Notes: a model not told the origin generated them from the sequence alone. Counted from the first letter of the stretch, positions 45,815-57,059 are shown. The stretch: DNA of 64,000 bases from Hyperoodon ampullatus (GCA_949752795.1 OX457057.1:7182632-7246631); one strand, 5' to 3'. Program-made: numbers and translations.

Positions 45815-47162
45815 CATGGAGTCAACTGTGTCCCCCCAAAATTCATATGTTGAAGTTATTGTCGAACCCAAATCCATGTGCCTGACTAACAGTGGGACCA
45901 AACAAACCAAAATGTCAGAGAGTTTGAAGCAAAGAAGGTTTATTGGCAGGGCACCAAGGAGAAGGGGCAGTTCATGATTAAAAGACTCAAACTCTCTAAT
46001 GGCTTGTAGGCAAAAGGGTTTTAAAGACAGAGTTAGGGGGTAGGTTGCCTGATCAGCTCATGCACCTTCTTCTGACTGGTTGGTGCTAAGGTAATAGGGA
46101 GATGTTTCCAGAATCTCAATCATCAACCTCTGGGTCCAACCAGTCTGGGGTCTAGTGCTTGCGGTTAGCATGTCGTCATCATCCTCCACTAGGTGGGAGT
46201 CTTAGTTTCTGCAGAACAACTCAAAGGTATGCTTCAGATTGTTATCTCCGTCTCTTCAGGAGGCACTAGGAGTCCTGTTGTAACTGTATTGTTATGATCA
46301 TTAACTGCTGGATCTGCTCTTTGGAACGCCGGGGAAGCCTTAGGAGACTGAAGTCCTTTTTCTACAGAAAAGAAACAGGGGACACGGATGGGCTTTTGTA
46401 CCCAGGAGGACCCCGGAGGGTCCTGCTTACTTTCAATCCCCCTTTTCTGGATGTGAGGGCGATCTGGCTGTGATATCTGTCACCCGATTGATCGCCAGGG
46501 TTGATTCGGCGGATCTGGCTGGCTAGGCGTGTGTCCCCTTCCTCCCTCACCACTCCACGTGCGTCCCTCCTGAAGCTGCATGCTGTGTCGAAGAGGACGA
46601 CCTTCCCCGATAGGGGAGGATGGTTCTTCGGTCAAGGGTATACGAGTAGCTGCGCTCCCCTTCCAGAACCTCCAAACAAGCTCTCAATCCCCCTTTTCTT
46701 AGATACTCCTCAATCCTGAGGGGAACAGGGGACAGGGCGAGAAAGAGAATAAAGTTCTGGAAAAAGAGGTTAATCATAGACTGGGCAGGAGAACTCGGTT
46801 TGAGACGGACTCAGTTTCAGAAGTCCTAACTCCTAGGACCTCAGAATGCAACTGTATTTGCAGTCCGGGCCTTTAAAGATGTGATTAAGATTGAGTGACG
46901 TCATACAGGTGGGCTGTCCTCCAATGGGACTGGTGTCTTCCTAAGAAAAGAGGGAGACACCAGGGAGGGAAAACCAGGTGAGGGAGAACGCAAGGAGATG
47001 GCAGCTGTCTGCAAGCCAAGGAGAGAGGCCTCAGGAGAAACCAGACCTCTGGCACCTTGATCTTGGACTTCCAGCCTTCAGAACTATGAGAAAATTCATG
47101 TCTGTGGTTGAAGCCACCAGTCTGGTACTTTGTTCAGGCAGCCCAAGCAGACCAAGACATTA
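45815..47162 (+). repeat. MaLR LTR (MLT1-like) split by an ERV-like insertion
   Basis: The left part is tgtgtccccccaaaattcat to ttgaagt. The right part resumes at gaagtcctaactcctagg and continues through gggactggtgtcttcctaag to tttgttcaggcagccc. The two halves join exactly at the duplicated gaagt. Confidence 0.7.
45857..46819 (-). mobile_element. ERV-like LTR element (ERV1-type?), noncoding
   Basis: A 963-base insertion flanked by the 5-base duplication gaagt (45852-45856 and 46820-46824), the size expected for retroviral integrase. On the minus strand it starts TGAAACTGAG. A TATA-like TTTAAAA lies near 46026-46019, and AATAAA lies at 45944-45939, about 80 bases before the end, a typical LTR order. 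The 16-base string tcaatcccccttttct occurs at 46433-46448 and 46684-46699; on the minus strand it reads as a polypurine tract followed by ATTGA, as found just 5' of gammaretroviral U3. One reading is a ~575-base LTR plus about 380 bases of upstream sequence. I see no intact gag, pol or env frame. Confidence 0.6.
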
Positions 47163-47164
47163 GG

Positions 47165-47640
47165 TAACCTGACATTTGAGAAGAGGGAGTGGCACGGACA
47201 CCCACTTGGATGGGAGGGGTGAATTCCTGGGTAGAGTGGGTGGGTTCCTGGGTGGCTGGCCAGGGGGCAGTCTCCTGATGCCCTGAGTCTCATCACGCTG
47301 GCATGAACCCTCATTCTCCAGAAGTGTGTGGGTTTCCAGGGGGCCGTGACCACCAAGTCCTCTTTCAGGCCTTGACATTGGTGCAACCTGGATCTGGGAA
47401 CAAGAGCACTGGTCTCCACGTGAGGCCAGGTGATCTTGCTCGCTCACTCCATCCATTCCTTCTGTCTGTCCTTCGATAAGCAAGGAATGCTCAGTGTAGC
47501 GGGGTGTTTTACCAGGTGCGGCAGCATCATTAACTCATTTATCACCAACATCCCAACCCAAGGCTCAGTGAATTTTCTGCAAAGTGCCAAAGAGTAACTT
47601 CAGCTTTGCAGCCATCCCATCTATGTCTCTATTACATGGC
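47165..47640. other. Unique intergenic DNA
   Basis: No gene or repeat recognised. Confidence 0.4.
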
Positions 47641-47689
47641 TCTGCCTTCGTAGGGAAAGCAGCCACAAGCAATATGTAAATGAATGGGC

Positions 47690-48035
47690 ATGGCTGTGCC
47701 CCACCAAAACTTTAAGAACACAGAAATTTAAATGTCTGTAGTTTTCACCTGTCACAAAATAGTATTCTTCTGGTGCTTCTTTCCCAATCCTTTAAAAATG
47801 TAAAAACCAGGGCTTTCCCTGATGGTCCAGTGGTTCGGACTCCACGTTCCCAGTGCAGGGGGCACGGGTTCAATCCCTGGTCAGGGAACTAAGATCTCAC
47901 GTGGCATGACCAAAATTTTTATTTATTTCTTAATAAACAAAAAAAAAATTAAAAAGGTAAAAACCATTCTTAGCTTCCGAGACATACAAAAACAGACCTA
48001 CAGGCTGTAGTTTGAGGACCCTTATTCTAATTAAA
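47690..48035. repeat. Ancient dispersed repeat, copy B, split by a SINE
   Basis: Shares cacctgtcacaaaatagtattcttc, tttaaaaatgtaaaaacca and acaaaaacagacctacaggctg with the copy at 22.87-23.04 kb, in the same orientation. Confidence 0.6.
47811..47956 (+). mobile_element. CHR-type SINE (short form)
   Basis: The TSD gtaaaaacca is at 47801-47810 and 47957-47966. It starts gggctttccctgatggtcc. Confidence 0.9.
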
Positions 48036-48174
48036 AAAAAAAATTCATCAAGCCAGATGTATAATAAGATGACCCCGAGTCTAACTGATTCATCAGGGTT
48101 CCTCTGTTTCAGTCCTTGTTGATGGATATGATTCCTGATGTCATATCTGAGCTACAAAAATCAAAGTTAAGATG

Positions 48175-48648
48175 GGGCTGTTTCTACTATTCACAATCGC
48201 CAAGACATGGAAACAACCTAAATGTCCATCGACAGATGAATGGATAAAGAACGTGTGACATACAGATACAATGGAAAACTACTCAGCCATAAAAAAGAAT
48301 GAAATAATGTCATTTTCAGCAACATGGATGCAACTAGAGATTATCACACAAAGTGAAGTAAGTCAGAAAGAGAAAAACAAATACTATATGATATCACTTA
48401 TATGTGGAATCTAAAATATGACACAAATGAACTTGTCTACAAAACAGAAATAGACTCATAGACATAGAGAACAGACTTGTGGTTGCCAAGGAGGGAGGAG
48501 GAGGGAGGGAAGGATTGGGAGTTTGGGATTAGCAGACGCAAACTATTACATATAGGATGGATAAACAACAAGGTCCTACTATATAGCACAGGGAACTATA
48601 TTCAATATCCTTTGATAAACCATAATGGAAAAGAATACTAAAAAAAGA

Positions 48649-48700
<52 letters not shown>

Positions 48701-48770
48701 ATCACTTTGCTGTACAGCAGAAACTAACACAGCATTGTAAATCAACCATACGTCAGTTAAAAAAGAAAAA
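48175..48770 (+). mobile_element. L1 3' end with ORF2 terminus and (TA)n
   Basis: Starts in the ORF2 end (caatcgccaagacatggaaac; ggaaaactactcagccataa) and runs through the complete 3' UTR to atcaaccatacgtcag. A (TA)n tract of about 42 bases is at 48654-48695. Frames are not intact. Confidence 0.9.
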
Positions 48771-48776
48771 GATGGC

Positions 48777-48900
48777 GGGACTTCCCTAGCGGTCCAGTGG
48801 TTAGGTCTCCGCGCTTCCACTGCAGGGGACACTGGTCGGGGAACTAGGATCCCACACGCTGTGCAGCATGGCCCAGAAAAAAAGAAAGTAAGAAAAAAAA
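48777..48900 (+). mobile_element. CHR-type SINE (short form)
   Basis: Starts cgggacttccctagcggtcc right after the L1 tail. The B-box region is shortened (ggggacactggtcgggg), so Pol III activity is probably lost. Confidence 0.85.
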
Positions 48901-48904
48901 AAAG

Positions 48905-49441
48905 ATAGGAATGTTTCTGCAGGATAGGTACCCCCACCTCCACCTCCTCCTGGGAAGTTGATTCTGGAATGAAAACATTCACTTAAATTCACTTTCCCAG
49001 TTTACTCCTCACTCAAGACTTGTGACTTGTGACCAATCTGCTTCTCAAATTCTGGGGATGGAAATGTGATCCATGACTGTGGGGTCCCCTGTGAGGGCAC
49101 AGATGGGGGCCAAGTCCCTGCCCGGTGTCCCTAACAATCGGGGTTGAAGTGCCAGCTCCGCTCCTCGGTTGGAAGACTGGCCTGGCCCTGTGGTTGCCTA
49201 AGAAATGCTGGCAACCCCAGGCTTATCCTAGAGCATCAGCTGAGCCTCCCTATCGTCCCCCAGGGGAAGCCCTTTGGAGAGAGGGCAGAGCGGAGGAAGG
49301 AAACATCTCCAACCTCACAGTACAGCAAGTTCCCGGGACCACTGCCAGGACCAGCTGGTCTCCCAGGGATGGACAAACAGAGAAGGAAAGGAAGCAGCAC
49401 CAAGTCGGCCAGTGCATACCCCAAACCAAGAGACACATTTA
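48905..49441. other. Unique intergenic DNA
   Basis: No gene recognised; overlapping plus-strand frames at 49125-49483 have no domain. Confidence 0.4.
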
Positions 49442-49454
49442 AAACCTCACTCTA

Positions 49455-49543
49455 TGCATAAACAACGAGGCCCTACTTTATAATACAGAGAACTATAGTC
49501 AATATCCAGTGATAAACCATAATGGAAAAGAATATGGAAAAGA

Positions 49544-49589
<46 letters not shown>

Positions 49590-49676
49590 AACTGAATCAT
49601 TTTGCCGTACAGCAGAAATTAACACAACATTGTAAATCAACTATACTTCAATAAGATAAATTAAAAAAAACAAAAC
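49455..49676 (+). mobile_element. Young 5'-truncated L1 with (TA)n
   Basis: The perfect TSD aaacctcactcta is at 49442-49454 and 49677-49689. The (TA)n tract is at 49549-49585, in the same position of the 3' UTR as in the copy at 48.2-48.8 kb. Confidence 0.93.
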
Positions 49677-49689
49677 AAACCTCACTCTA

Positions 49690-50201
49690 CACTGAACGGG
49701 AGGTGAATCTCACCTCAATTTAAAACAAAGACAAAAACATAGATATCCACACTTTAAAGGGAGACCTGGTCTAAAATTCACAGACTGTTTTAAAGAATTA
49801 AGTGTTATTATTTTCACGGACACAGGGTTATTGAAACTAAGTTGACCAGCTTTTCCATAGCAAGGCTCACCCTTGACAAGGGGATGAGAGGGAGGTCTAG
49901 GCAGGTCCCCAGACCTGGTCCCCTTTCACCACTCTGTTATCTACTCACTTCACGTGTACTTCCTGGGCTGGCCACCGGCTGGGCAGTAAACACTAAGGCA
50001 GGAAAGACAAATGTAAACAAATGGGACATCTGGCTGAGGTGTCCTAGGGGTGCAGAGGGAAGAATGCTTGGGTCGGGGAGAAGGTAAACCTACAGCGCGG
50101 AAAAGGAAAAGAGTCCCAGGCTGAGGGTACAGCATATACAAAGGCATGGGGGCATGAAAGAGTGTCACGTGGCAGAAGAATCTGGGAACACTCCCGGGGT
50201 A
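49690..50201. other. Unique intergenic DNA
   Basis: No gene or repeat recognised. Confidence 0.4.
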
Positions 50202-50212
50202 GATTGTGCTTT

Positions 50213-50328
50213 TTTTTTTGGCTGCGATGCAGGGCACGCAGAACCTTAGTTCCCCCAGCAGGGATTGAACCCGCGCCCCCTACGGTGGAAGCACGGAGTC
50301 TTAACCACTGGATGGCCAGGGAAGTCCT
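50213..50328 (-). mobile_element. CHR-type SINE (short form)
   Basis: The perfect TSD gattgtgcttt is at 50202-50212 and 50329-50339. Confidence 0.92.
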
Positions 50329-50339
50329 GATTGTGCTTT

Positions 50340-50930
50340 GAAATGGTGGTTTTGAGTTCGCACTCAGCTTGCGCCTTAGGATGGGAATCCCGCAGAGCCA
50401 TGGTTGAGGGTGTAGGGCTTCTGCTAGATGCCCCCAACCCCGCTCCCCGGACTATTTAACTTAATGGATTAAATGTTTTCAGGCATCCACCTGCATCCCC
50501 TCAGCCAGCCCCAGAGTCATGGCAGACACTTCCCAGGCAAGCCCTAGTGGCTTCCCGAGTCCTCCATGAGGACGTGCCCGGGCCGGGGACACACACGGTC
50601 GGAGGGAACCAGGAGCTGGTCGCCCAGGAGCAAATCTGAGGGAGAGACGCCCAGCCCCCAGCCCCCTCAGGGACGTCCTGAGCTGCATCCACTCAGCCTC
50701 CCTGGGGCCCCGTGGGGTCTGGCTCCACATCCCCGCAGTGGTAACAGCTCGTTGGCACCCGCTTACCCTCCCTCCCTCCACTCACCTCCCTGCCCAGCCT
50801 GGGACCATGTGCCCCACCAGCTGCCCACAGCCAGGCTTTCTCACAGACCCTGGGGTCTTTCTGGGTCACCAAGGCGGTATAACTTCAAAGCCCAGACTCA
50901 CATGAAGGCGGGCCTGTGGGCACAAATTGT
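50340..50930. other. Unique GC-rich intergenic DNA
   Basis: No gene or repeat recognised; the 126-codon frame at 50566-50946 is not supported. Confidence 0.4.
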
Positions 50931-51570
50931 CTTTTTTTTTAAATAAGTTTATTTATATATTTATTTTTAGCTACATTTGGTGTTCGTTGCTGCACATAGT
51001 TCTTCTCTCTAGTTGCGGCGAGCAGGTGCTACTCTTCGTTGCGGTGCATTGGCTTCTCATTGCGGTGGCTTCTCTTGTTGTGGAGCACGGGCTCTAGGTG
51101 CGCGGGCTTCAGTAGTTGTGGCATGTGGGCTCAGTAGTTGTGGCTCACGGGCTCTAGAGTGCAGGCTCAGTAGTTGTGGCTTGCGGGCTCAGTAGTTGTG
51201 GCTCACGGGCTCTAGAGCACAGGCTCAGTAGTTGTGGTGCAGGGGCTCTAGAGCGCAGGCTCAGTAGTTGTGGCTCGCGGACTCAGTAGTTGTGGCTCGC
51301 GGGCTCTAGAGCGCAGGCTCAGTAGTTGTGGTGCAGGGGCTCTAGAGCGCAGGCTCAGTAGTTGTGGCTCGCGGGCTCAGTAGTTGTGGCACACGGGCTC
51401 TAGAGCGCAGGCTCAGTAGTTGTGGCGCACGGGCTCTAGAGCGCAGGCTCAGTAGTTGTGGCACACGGGCTTAGTTGCTCCTCAGCATCTTAGTTCCCTG
51501 ACCAGGGCTCGAATCCGTGTCCCCTGCATTGGCAGGTGGATTCTTAAGCACTGCGCCACCAGGGAAGTCC
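50931..51570 (-). mobile_element. Long CHR-type SINE with internal minisatellite expansion
   Basis: The SINE ends are normal: the tail complement ttttttttaaataagtttat at the left and ctgcgccaccagggaagtcc at the right. Its length is about 640 bases against about 300-340 for other long copies here. The excess is the tandem array at 51098-51470. The flanks cacaaattgtc (50921) and cacagattttc (51571) are a probable degraded TSD. Confidence 0.9.
51098..51470. repeat. Minisatellite inside a SINE (about 36-base and 22-base units)
   Basis: The string cagtagttgtgg occurs about 12 times. Two unit types alternate: a ~36-base unit containing gggctctagagcgcaggct and a ~22-base unit containing ggctcgcgggctcagtag. 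Later units are almost identical to each other (for example the pairs around 51226-51262 and 51320-51356), so the expansion is recent or homogenised. Confidence 0.93.
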
Positions 51571-51824
51571 ACAGATTTTCAGAGGAGCTTTTTTTTTCTT
51601 TCCTCCTGAGTCCAGCTGGACAGACACATTTCTTCACCTGTCTTTGCTGGCAGTTATGTTAAAATCCACCTTCACAGAGGCTCTGGGCCCTGGAAGGGCC
51701 CTTGCGCCCTTATTCCTTCAGTCTCCTCATGCCAAACATCCCGGCTACAAAGTTCAGCCAACAACTGAAGGGTAGTCGTGATTCCCTCTCCATAGACCCC
51801 CTGGAGTAATTTCTCGAAGTTTTA

Positions 51825-52770
51825 TGGAAGACAATATGGCAGTTCCTCAAATAATTAAAAATAGAACAACCACGTGATCCAGCAATTCCACTTCTTTGGA
51901 ATACCCAAAAGAACTGAAAGCTGTCTGCAATCCTAAGCAGACATTTATTTATACACCCACATTCAGAACAGTCTTATTCACAAAAGCCAAAAGGTGGAAG
52001 CAACCCAGGTGACCATCAACACATAAATGGGTAAACAAAATATGGTACCATATTGTTCAGCCTTAAAAAGGAAGGACTGGGACTGCCCTGGGGGTCCAGT
52101 GGTAAAGAATCCACCTTCCAATGCAGGGGACACGGGTTCGATCCCTGGTCAGGGAACTAAGATCCCACATGCCACGGGGTAACTAAGCCCACACACCACA
52201 ACTACTGAGCTCGCACCACAACTAGAGTCTGCGTGCCTCAAACTACAGAGCCCACGCACTCTGGAGCCCGCGCTACAACTAGAGAGAGAAAACCCTCACG
52301 CCACAACTAGAGAGAAGGCAGCGCGCCACAATGAAAGATCCTGCGTGCCACAACTAAGACCCGACACAGCCTAAAATAAATAAATAAACAATAAATAAAT
52401 CTTTAAAAAAATAAAAAAGGAAGGACCAACAAAAACAACATGGACAAACCCTGAGGACATGATGCTGAGTGAAATAAGCCAGTCACAAAAAGACAAATAG
52501 TGTAGGATTCCACATAGAGGAAGTACTTAGAGCAGTCAAATCCATAGACAGAAAGTAGAAGGGTGGTTGCCAGGGGCTCAGGGCGGGAATGGAAAGATAA
52601 AGTTTAGAGGGGACAGGATTTCTGTTTGGGAGGATGAAATAGTTCTAGAGATGGATGTGGGCGATGGTTGGACAACAAGGTGAATGCATTTAATGCCACT
52701 GAACTGTATTCTTGAAAAAGGTTAAAATGGTAAATCGTGTGATGTCTATATTACTACAATTAAAAATAAA
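51825..52770 (+). mobile_element. Old L1 3' end split by a long SINE
   Basis: Plus-orientation L1M: acaatatggcagttcctcaa, then atccagcaattccacttct, then cagaaagtagaagggtggttg, ending aaaatggtaaatcgtg. The SINE at 52078-52413 divides it. Confidence 0.85.
52078..52413 (+). mobile_element. Long CHR-type SINE in L1
   Basis: The perfect TSD aaaaaggaaggac is at 52065-52077 and 52414-52426. The 3' half holds several gccacaactagag-type repeats. Confidence 0.94.
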
Positions 52771-52774
52771 TAAA

Positions 52775-53300
52775 TGAATCAGAGAATAACTTGGTTTTGT
52801 GTTTTAAATGTTATCCTTTGTGTCTCATCTTGGATTTGGAGGAGTTTTGTAGCAAAAGGTGTTTTGGGGACCTCAAACCAGTCATATTTCCAGAAACAGA
52901 GGCTCTGGGACCAAGGAGTGAAGGGCCTTGAAGGTCCCTCGGCATCCCTGTCATCATCCCCTTTACACACTTGTAAACACAGTTGGTTTGCTTTGCGAGC
53001 CTGTTTCTCCCTGACTGTGTGATTCAGCCATGTCTGTACTGCTACAGACTCACGGGGCTTGAATCGGTGAAGTTTCGGCATATGAACAAGGAGGTATTCA
53101 GAATGTAAGTTGCTGCAAGCCAATCCCCAGACTCAGGGGGAGGGGGTGGGGTGGGGTAAAAACAGGTCCTGAAGGTTGGAGTCTGTGTCTGTGCACACAG
53201 CCTGCCTGGCCTGGTGAGGACCTACCTCTCCATCCCCTGGCATCTCCCCTCCCCTGCTCACCAGCCCCCAGCCACACAGACCTCCTTCTTCCAGCTTCTC
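52775..53300. other. Unique intergenic DNA
   Basis: No gene or repeat recognised. Confidence 0.4.
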
Positions 53301-53309
53301 ACACAATCC

Positions 53310-53670
53310 AAGCTCACTCCCACCTCAGGGCCTTTGCACCTGCTATATCGCTGGTGGGGACACTCACCCCAGGTCCTTACATGTCTAGCTCCTTTGCATC
53401 CTCCACATCTAGCCTAATGCCACTTCTGCAGACAGGCCTTCCCTGACCACCCTCTCCAAAGGGAATGTTAGATACTTAAAGCATTTACCATCACAGTGTT
53501 CCACTTACTTCCTTCGTGGCATTGGACACGAGGTAATAGTTTACCTCTTGTACCATTTGTTCCTTTGTTTATTGACAGTCTTGCCTAATGGAATTTGAGC
53601 TCTGTGACGGGTGGGGACCACTTCTTGTTTTTACCTGAGTCCCTAGTGCCCAGATCAGAAGGAATTCAGC
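53310..53670 (-). repeat. L2 LINE 3' end, antisense
   Basis: A good L2 run: cacctcagggcctttgcacc, then acaggccttccctgaccacc, then aatttgagctctgtgacggg and gtccctagtgcccag. Confidence 0.8.
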
Positions 53671-54185
53671 TAGAAGCTGTGAAAAAAGAAAAAAAAAATC
53701 AGACTTTTCGTGATTCAATGACTCCATTAAGTCCTGAATTGATTCCAGGCCTAGAAAGCAACACGTGGGTGGCGATGTCCTTCTGATGGAGACCATCCAG
53801 TGGGGCAGATGAGTGGGCTGGGGAGGGTGGGCTGAGGAATCAGTAGACGGGCTTTGTCAATGTTCATCCCCACCTGCCTATTCAATCCCCATCTGGAAGT
53901 GTCAAGTAGGCGGATATTCCAGAACAAATCTAGGGAAAGGGTGGAGCTGCAGATAGAAATTGGGAGTCAACACGAATGTCATATGGATGGTTTTTAAGTC
54001 TTGAACTTGATGACATCACCTAGAGAGAGGGTTTGGCCCCCAGTCACAGCACTGGGTGGCTTAGCTGTCTTTGAGCGGTAAGGACCACATTTAAAACACT
54101 TTGTCAACCACCCAGCACGTAGCCTTCGGGGATGGGCATCGGGATCCCATGGAATCGGGAATGATAAGACTCAGGTCTCCTGTTA
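53670..54185. other. Unassigned intergenic DNA
   Basis: No gene; 53770-53990 may be a remnant of the same old repeat type as 28.7-29.3 kb. Confidence 0.3.
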
Positions 54186-54189
54186 TTTC

Positions 54190-54290
54190 TGTCCCTTACG
54201 ATCTGTAGAGCTATCGAGATGCAACGTCTCTAAGCCTCAGTTTCCCCATCTGTAAAATTACTGTGGGGCACGTGACTGACTTTATTTAGC
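54190..54290 (-). repeat. MIR SINE fragment, antisense
   Basis: Contains ctaagcctcagtttccccatctg. Confidence 0.7.
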
Positions 54291-54474
54291 AATAATCCAA
54301 CTACACTCCCCCAGTGTCCTCACATGCTGATGTTGGGAACGACCTGTCCCCGTCCTGGACCCCACAGTTTAGTGGGAGAGCTACAAGGAAGGAGTGGGCT
54401 GAGTCCCAAGGAAGCAGGAGGGGCCACTTCTAACTCTGAGAGAGGGTGTGTGTTGGGGAGATTCTGAACAGCCC

Positions 54475-54600
54475 GGTGAAGTAAGCATTTTAAGCATCTT
54501 TTTATAAAAGAGGAAAGTCAGGTTCATTCCAGGTCACACAGCCCGTAAGTGGCAGAGCACACAGTGACACGCTCAGCTATCATTAGCTTTGATGCTCGTG
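54475..54600 (+). repeat. MIR SINE fragment
   Basis: Contains ccaggtcacacagcccgtaagtg, the MIR core. Confidence 0.65.
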
Positions 54601-54814
54601 GCCATGGCCGTGGCAGCCAAAGCCCTCTGGTAATGAGAACCCAGCTTGTCTTCTTTCCCTACCCCTGCCTTCCTCTCCCTTCACTGGTAATAGATTTACA
54701 AATCCACAAAGAGGGGTGATCAATGGCAAGGTGGCTTACAGATCAGGGAGAAAGAATAACTATGCGTTCTGCTGAGAGCCCCTAATCCAGTCCTGGGAGG
54801 CTGGAACATAGAGT

Positions 54815-54975
54815 CTGGAGCCCAACCACACTGGTTCAAAGCCTCTGTGCCTCAGTCTCCTCATCTGTAAAATGGGGACAAGAATAACATTCTCCACCTC
54901 ACGGGTTGTTGGGACAGTTGAGTGAGTTAATACAGGCACAGGTGCTCTATAAAGGCTACTAGGATTCTGGCTCCC
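54815..54975 (-). repeat. MIR SINE fragment, antisense
   Basis: Long MIR match: tcagtctcctcatctgtaaa, then acgggttgttgggacagttg. Confidence 0.8.
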
Positions 54976-55585
54976 TGTTGTACCCCTGCCCCCTCCCTTG
55001 ACCTGGGCCCAGGGTAACAGCAGCCCAGCTCTGCCCCACTTAGACTGTGGGGCTGCCAGGCCTGCAACCAGAGCCAGCTCCCCTTGGGAGGACAGCAAAC
55101 GTGGGATAATTTCCAAGAGCTAATGAAGCCTTCAAAGCCTGGTGCCCTGGATCCCCCTCCCTGGGCCAGGCAGCCCAGGAAAAAAGCCCATTGAGAAGTC
55201 AGCCGTCAGAGCCTGAAGGACAGTCCCAGGATACACAGGCACCTGTGCCCTCCTGCACGTCTGCAGGGACCCACCGGGACTCCAGCCCTACTCTCATGTC
55301 CCCTGTCTACCAACTCCCCTGTGGTCCTACAGGAAGCCAGAGGGAGCTGTAATTTCCCCCACTTGTGTCAGGTACAACTGAGCTGAAGCTGCCCCAAGAA
55401 AAAGAGCCCTTCTCCACCCAGCTTCCCCAAGGCAGATCCTCAGTGCATTTCTCCTGTTCTGCTTACACGGGTGGGTGGTTTTCGGAGCAGGGTGAAGGGG
55501 AACTCTGGGGTCGTCACTGGGCTCTGACATCCGCCATCATCAGTGTCAGAGTTGGCACGAGCACCCTGGCTCTAGGCCATCTACG
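54975..55585. other. Unique intergenic DNA
   Basis: No gene or repeat recognised. Confidence 0.4.
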
Positions 55586-55600
55586 TTGGGCCCACACTTT

Positions 55601-55722
55601 TTTTTTTTTTTTGGCCCTGCTGCGCGGCTTGCGGGATCTTAGTTCCCCAACCAGGGATCGAATCCCGGGGCCACAGCAATGAAAGTGCCAAGTCCTAACC
55701 ACTGGACCACCAGGGAAGTCCC
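55601..55722 (-). mobile_element. CHR-type SINE (short form)
   Basis: The TSD tgggccc(a/c)cacttt is at 55587-55600 and 55723-55736. This is the only SINE of this type that I find between 52.5 kb and the right end. Confidence 0.92.
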
Positions 55723-55999
55723 TGGGCCCCCACTTTAAAATCATAACTGGTTCAGGCTAGGCCAGGAGAGCCCAGCGTGACAGTCAGCAAGTTGGCGGAA
55801 GGAGGTAGAGGAAGCCATGCCCCGCCAGCCGAAGGCTGTAACAGGAGTACCCCCCACTCCATTATACGTGAGCTCAGAAAACCAGCTGTCTGCCACAGGG
55901 ACCACGGTCTGTATCCCCACCTCGCAGCCGTCCCTCACACAGTCTGTCATCTAAATAAATGCACAGTCCTTTCCTCTGCCCCCTATGTCTTGACCCTGC

Positions 56000-56405
56000 T
56001 CTAGGCTACCATTCTTTTCTTGTCTGTACCATCCAAACATCTCTCCGATTCTAATCTTCCACCAACCAATTCTTTGACCACACAGCAGCCAGAAGCATCT
56101 TCAGAAGTCTTCTCAGGTCCTACCACTGCCCTTTTGAAACCACCACCCTTCAGTGGCTTCCCATTCCCCCCAGGATAAAGTGCAAAATCCTGGGCCTTTT
56201 TGGTTTGACCTGGCTGCCCTCTCTCCCTGCCATTCTCCGGCCCCATGGGACTTGTTTTCTCTCCAGGCCTCAGGCCCTTTGCCCCGGCTGCTCTTCCTCC
56301 ATGGGCCATTCTCTCCCCTCCTTTTAGCCTGGTTCATTCAACGTCAATCTTCAGGTCTCCAAGAGACTGAAGCCCCAGGCATGCAGGACCCTATAAAATT
56401 CATCC
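56000..56405 (-). repeat. L2 LINE fragment, antisense
   Basis: Contains cttcagtggcttcccattcc, aggataaagtgcaaaatcc and ccctttgccccggctgctc. Confidence 0.7.
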
Positions 56406-56850
56406 ACTAAGGATGCCGTGTGCCAGGCTCAGGTTTGCAACAGAGAAGCGGGCAAATCAGTATTTGTTCACGAATGAATGAGAAGTGTCTGCCCTGTTTC
56501 TCTCTCCTGCTCAGCCCCATCCGCCTCAGTGGTTGGAAGCTGCTTTGGGTCTAGACACCGTTGCCTCTCCCTGTGGGATGGCTGCATCCACGCTGATGCT
56601 CCTGGCCCAGCACCCCTCAGAGGTCAGCACAGTCAGCACTGGGTACCAGGTTGAGGAGAACAAGGGGCCTCTCCCCAGTTCAAGGCCCCACCCTGTGGAC
56701 AAAAACCCAGACCCCGCTTCTCAAAGTCTCTCACCCAACAGCCTTGCCAACTGCCAGCAGCAGCCACCTCCCCAATCAATGTAGCTTAAACCCATATCAA
56801 GGGGCTGGGGAGCCAAAAGCATGATAATAATGAGACTTAGGTTTACTGGC
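56405..56850. other. Unique intergenic DNA
   Basis: No gene or repeat recognised. Confidence 0.4.
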
Positions 56851-56854
56851 AGTT

Positions 56855-57020
56855 TCTCTGGCCAAGGCACAATTAGCTTATGTAATCCTTTCCACAGCCC
56901 CGAGAGGCAAGCACTATTAGTATCTATCCCTCTTTATAGTAGGGGAACAGATGCTTAGAGAGGTTAAGTGACTTGCCCAAAGTTCTGGAAATTGAACCCA
57001 CATGGCCTGACTCTAGGTGG
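56855..57020 (+). repeat. MIR SINE fragment
   Basis: Contains gagaggttaagtgacttgcc and ggaaattgaacccacatgg. Confidence 0.8.
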
Positions 57021-57059
57021 GTATGGTTAACCTTTGCCGCCACTTGGTGGTAAAGCACT

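Noticed and set aside
45857..46819. Coding retroviral genes in the ERV-like insertion
   Set aside because: The longest minus-strand frames (about 76 and 63 codons) are short and show no gag, pol or env motif.
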